A stretch of DNA of 6,154 nt from positions 1-6,154 of the forward strand of contig JABGOT010000124.1 in assembly GCA_018648985.1 (NCBI GenBank), written 5' to 3'. Below the pieces are notes generated by a model. It worked only from the letters and a program-made list of their open reading frames with translations. It made no database searches and was not told the DNA's origin. The stretch's first letter is position 1. Each line of letters begins with the position of its first letter. The position numbers were made by a program, and so were the translations under genes. The DNA is from Candidatus Ruthturnera sp. Lineage in GTDB: Bacteria > Pseudomonadota > Gammaproteobacteria > PS1 > Pseudothioglobaceae. Positions 5,569 through 6,154 of this stretch are shown piece after piece.

Positions 5569-6154
5569 ATGAAAAAGTATTTAGTTGGCGGTGCAGTTCG
5601 TGATCGCTTATTAGGCATTAGCGACAACAATACCGAGAAAGACTGGGTGGTGGTTGGCTCATCGCCTGATGAAATGCTGGATCTTGGGTATCGTCAAGTG
5701 GGTAAAGAATTTCCCGTTTTTTTGCATCCCGGCACACAAGAAGAGTATGCGCTGGCTAGACTCGAGCGTAAAGTAGGTAAAGGCTACAAGGGCTTTGAAT
5801 TTGATACTTCAAAATCAGTCACCTTAGAGCAGGACTTATCACGCCGTGATTTAACTATTAACGCCGTTGCCGATAAAGACGGTGAATTATTCGACCCTTT
5901 TAATGGCCAAGAAGACTTAAATAATGGCTTGCTTAAGCATGTGTCAGATGCTTTTAGTGAAGACCCAGTGCGTGTATTGCGCGTGGCGCGGTTTGCTGCA
6001 CGGTTTAAGGTATTTGGCTTTAAAGTGGCGCACGAGACACATCAATTAATGAAAGACATGGTTGCCTCAGGTGAAGTAGATGCGCTTACACCTGAGCGTG
6101 TGTTTAAAGAGCTTGAAAAGGCATTGTCATACCAGACGCCATCAGCATTTTTTA
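5569..6154 (+). CDS. cca: CCA-adding tRNA nucleotidyltransferase (3' end outside window)
   Basis: Cca adds or repairs the CCA end of tRNAs without a nucleic acid template. The frame opens at ATG 5569 and runs to the window edge without a stop (195 complete codons), about half of a typical 400-residue enzyme. The N-terminal class II catalytic domain is clear: YLVGGAVRDRLLG (4-16), WVVVGSSPDEML, EFPVFLHPGTQEEYALAR, LSRRDLTINAVA and EDPVRVLRVARFAARF. LTPERVFKELEKAL comes near the end of the visible part. It aligns closely with E. coli Cca as remembered. Two residues are inserted before the metal-binding motif, which reads Glu23-Lys-Asp25 where E. coli has Asp-Arg-Asp. No Shine-Dalgarno sequence precedes the ATG; the leader is CTTCTTCACAACC. 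It is divergent from msrB with a 42-nt gap. Whether a C-terminal HD domain is present cannot be seen. Confidence 0.95.
   Translation, partial: MKKYLVGGAVRDRLLGISDNNTEKDWVVVGSSPDEMLDLGYRQVGKEFPVFLHPGTQEEYALARLERKVGKGYKGFEFDTSKSVTLEQDLSRRDLTINAVADKDGELFDPFNGQEDLNNGLLKHVSDAFSEDPVRVLRVARFAARFKVFGFKVAHETHQLMKDMVASGEVDALTPERVFKELEKALSYQTPSAFF

Overview
The window looks like a chromosomal housekeeping region of an AT-rich gammaproteobacterium. RpoA C-terminal domain, L17, S21, UbiX, Mpl, MsrB and Cca all read as gammaproteobacterial orthologues by remembered similarity to E. coli and Pseudomonas. The low GC and short intergenic gaps would suit a streamlined marine or symbiotic lineage such as the SUP05/Thioglobaceae group, but that placement is a guess. 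No mobile element, CRISPR array, tRNA or rRNA is visible.

Layout. (1) Positions 1-917, + strand: the end of the alpha ribosomal operon (rpoA 3' end, rplQ), with rpsU joined on 13 nt after rplQ, closed by a strong intrinsic terminator at 928-962. (2) 990-1436, + strand: yqeY, possibly driven by a promoter that overlaps that terminator. (3) 1437-1729: a non-coding stretch of about 20% GC (59 of 293 bases by hand count) with a perfect palindrome, a diverged second copy of it and weak hairpins. (4) 1730-3228, + strand: a two-gene unit, a secreted alpha/beta-hydrolase (DUF3530-like) overlapping by 13 nt a TauE/SafE-type permease that starts at TTG. (5) 5526 down to 3258, - strand: a tightly coupled operon msrB-mpl-ubiX with 1-nt and 4-nt overlaps, convergent with the permease. 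(6) 5569 to the end, + strand: the first 195 codons of cca, divergent from msrB across a 42-nt gap with overlapping -10-like elements.

How the genes work together. The first block makes the transcription and translation machinery. msrB-mpl-ubiX combines repair of oxidised methionine, murein tripeptide recycling and prenylated-FMN synthesis for ubiquinone; the mpl-ubiX pairing also occurs in Pseudomonas. Cca matures tRNA 3' ends. The only pair of unknown role is the hydrolase/permease unit.

I found no clearly novel system. The points most worth a second look are the placement of rpsU in the alpha operon, a TATAAT inside the terminator hairpin before yqeY, the palindromic AT-rich spacer, the coupled hydrolase/permease pair, a possible leaderless msrB, and a Glu in place of the first catalytic Asp of Cca.
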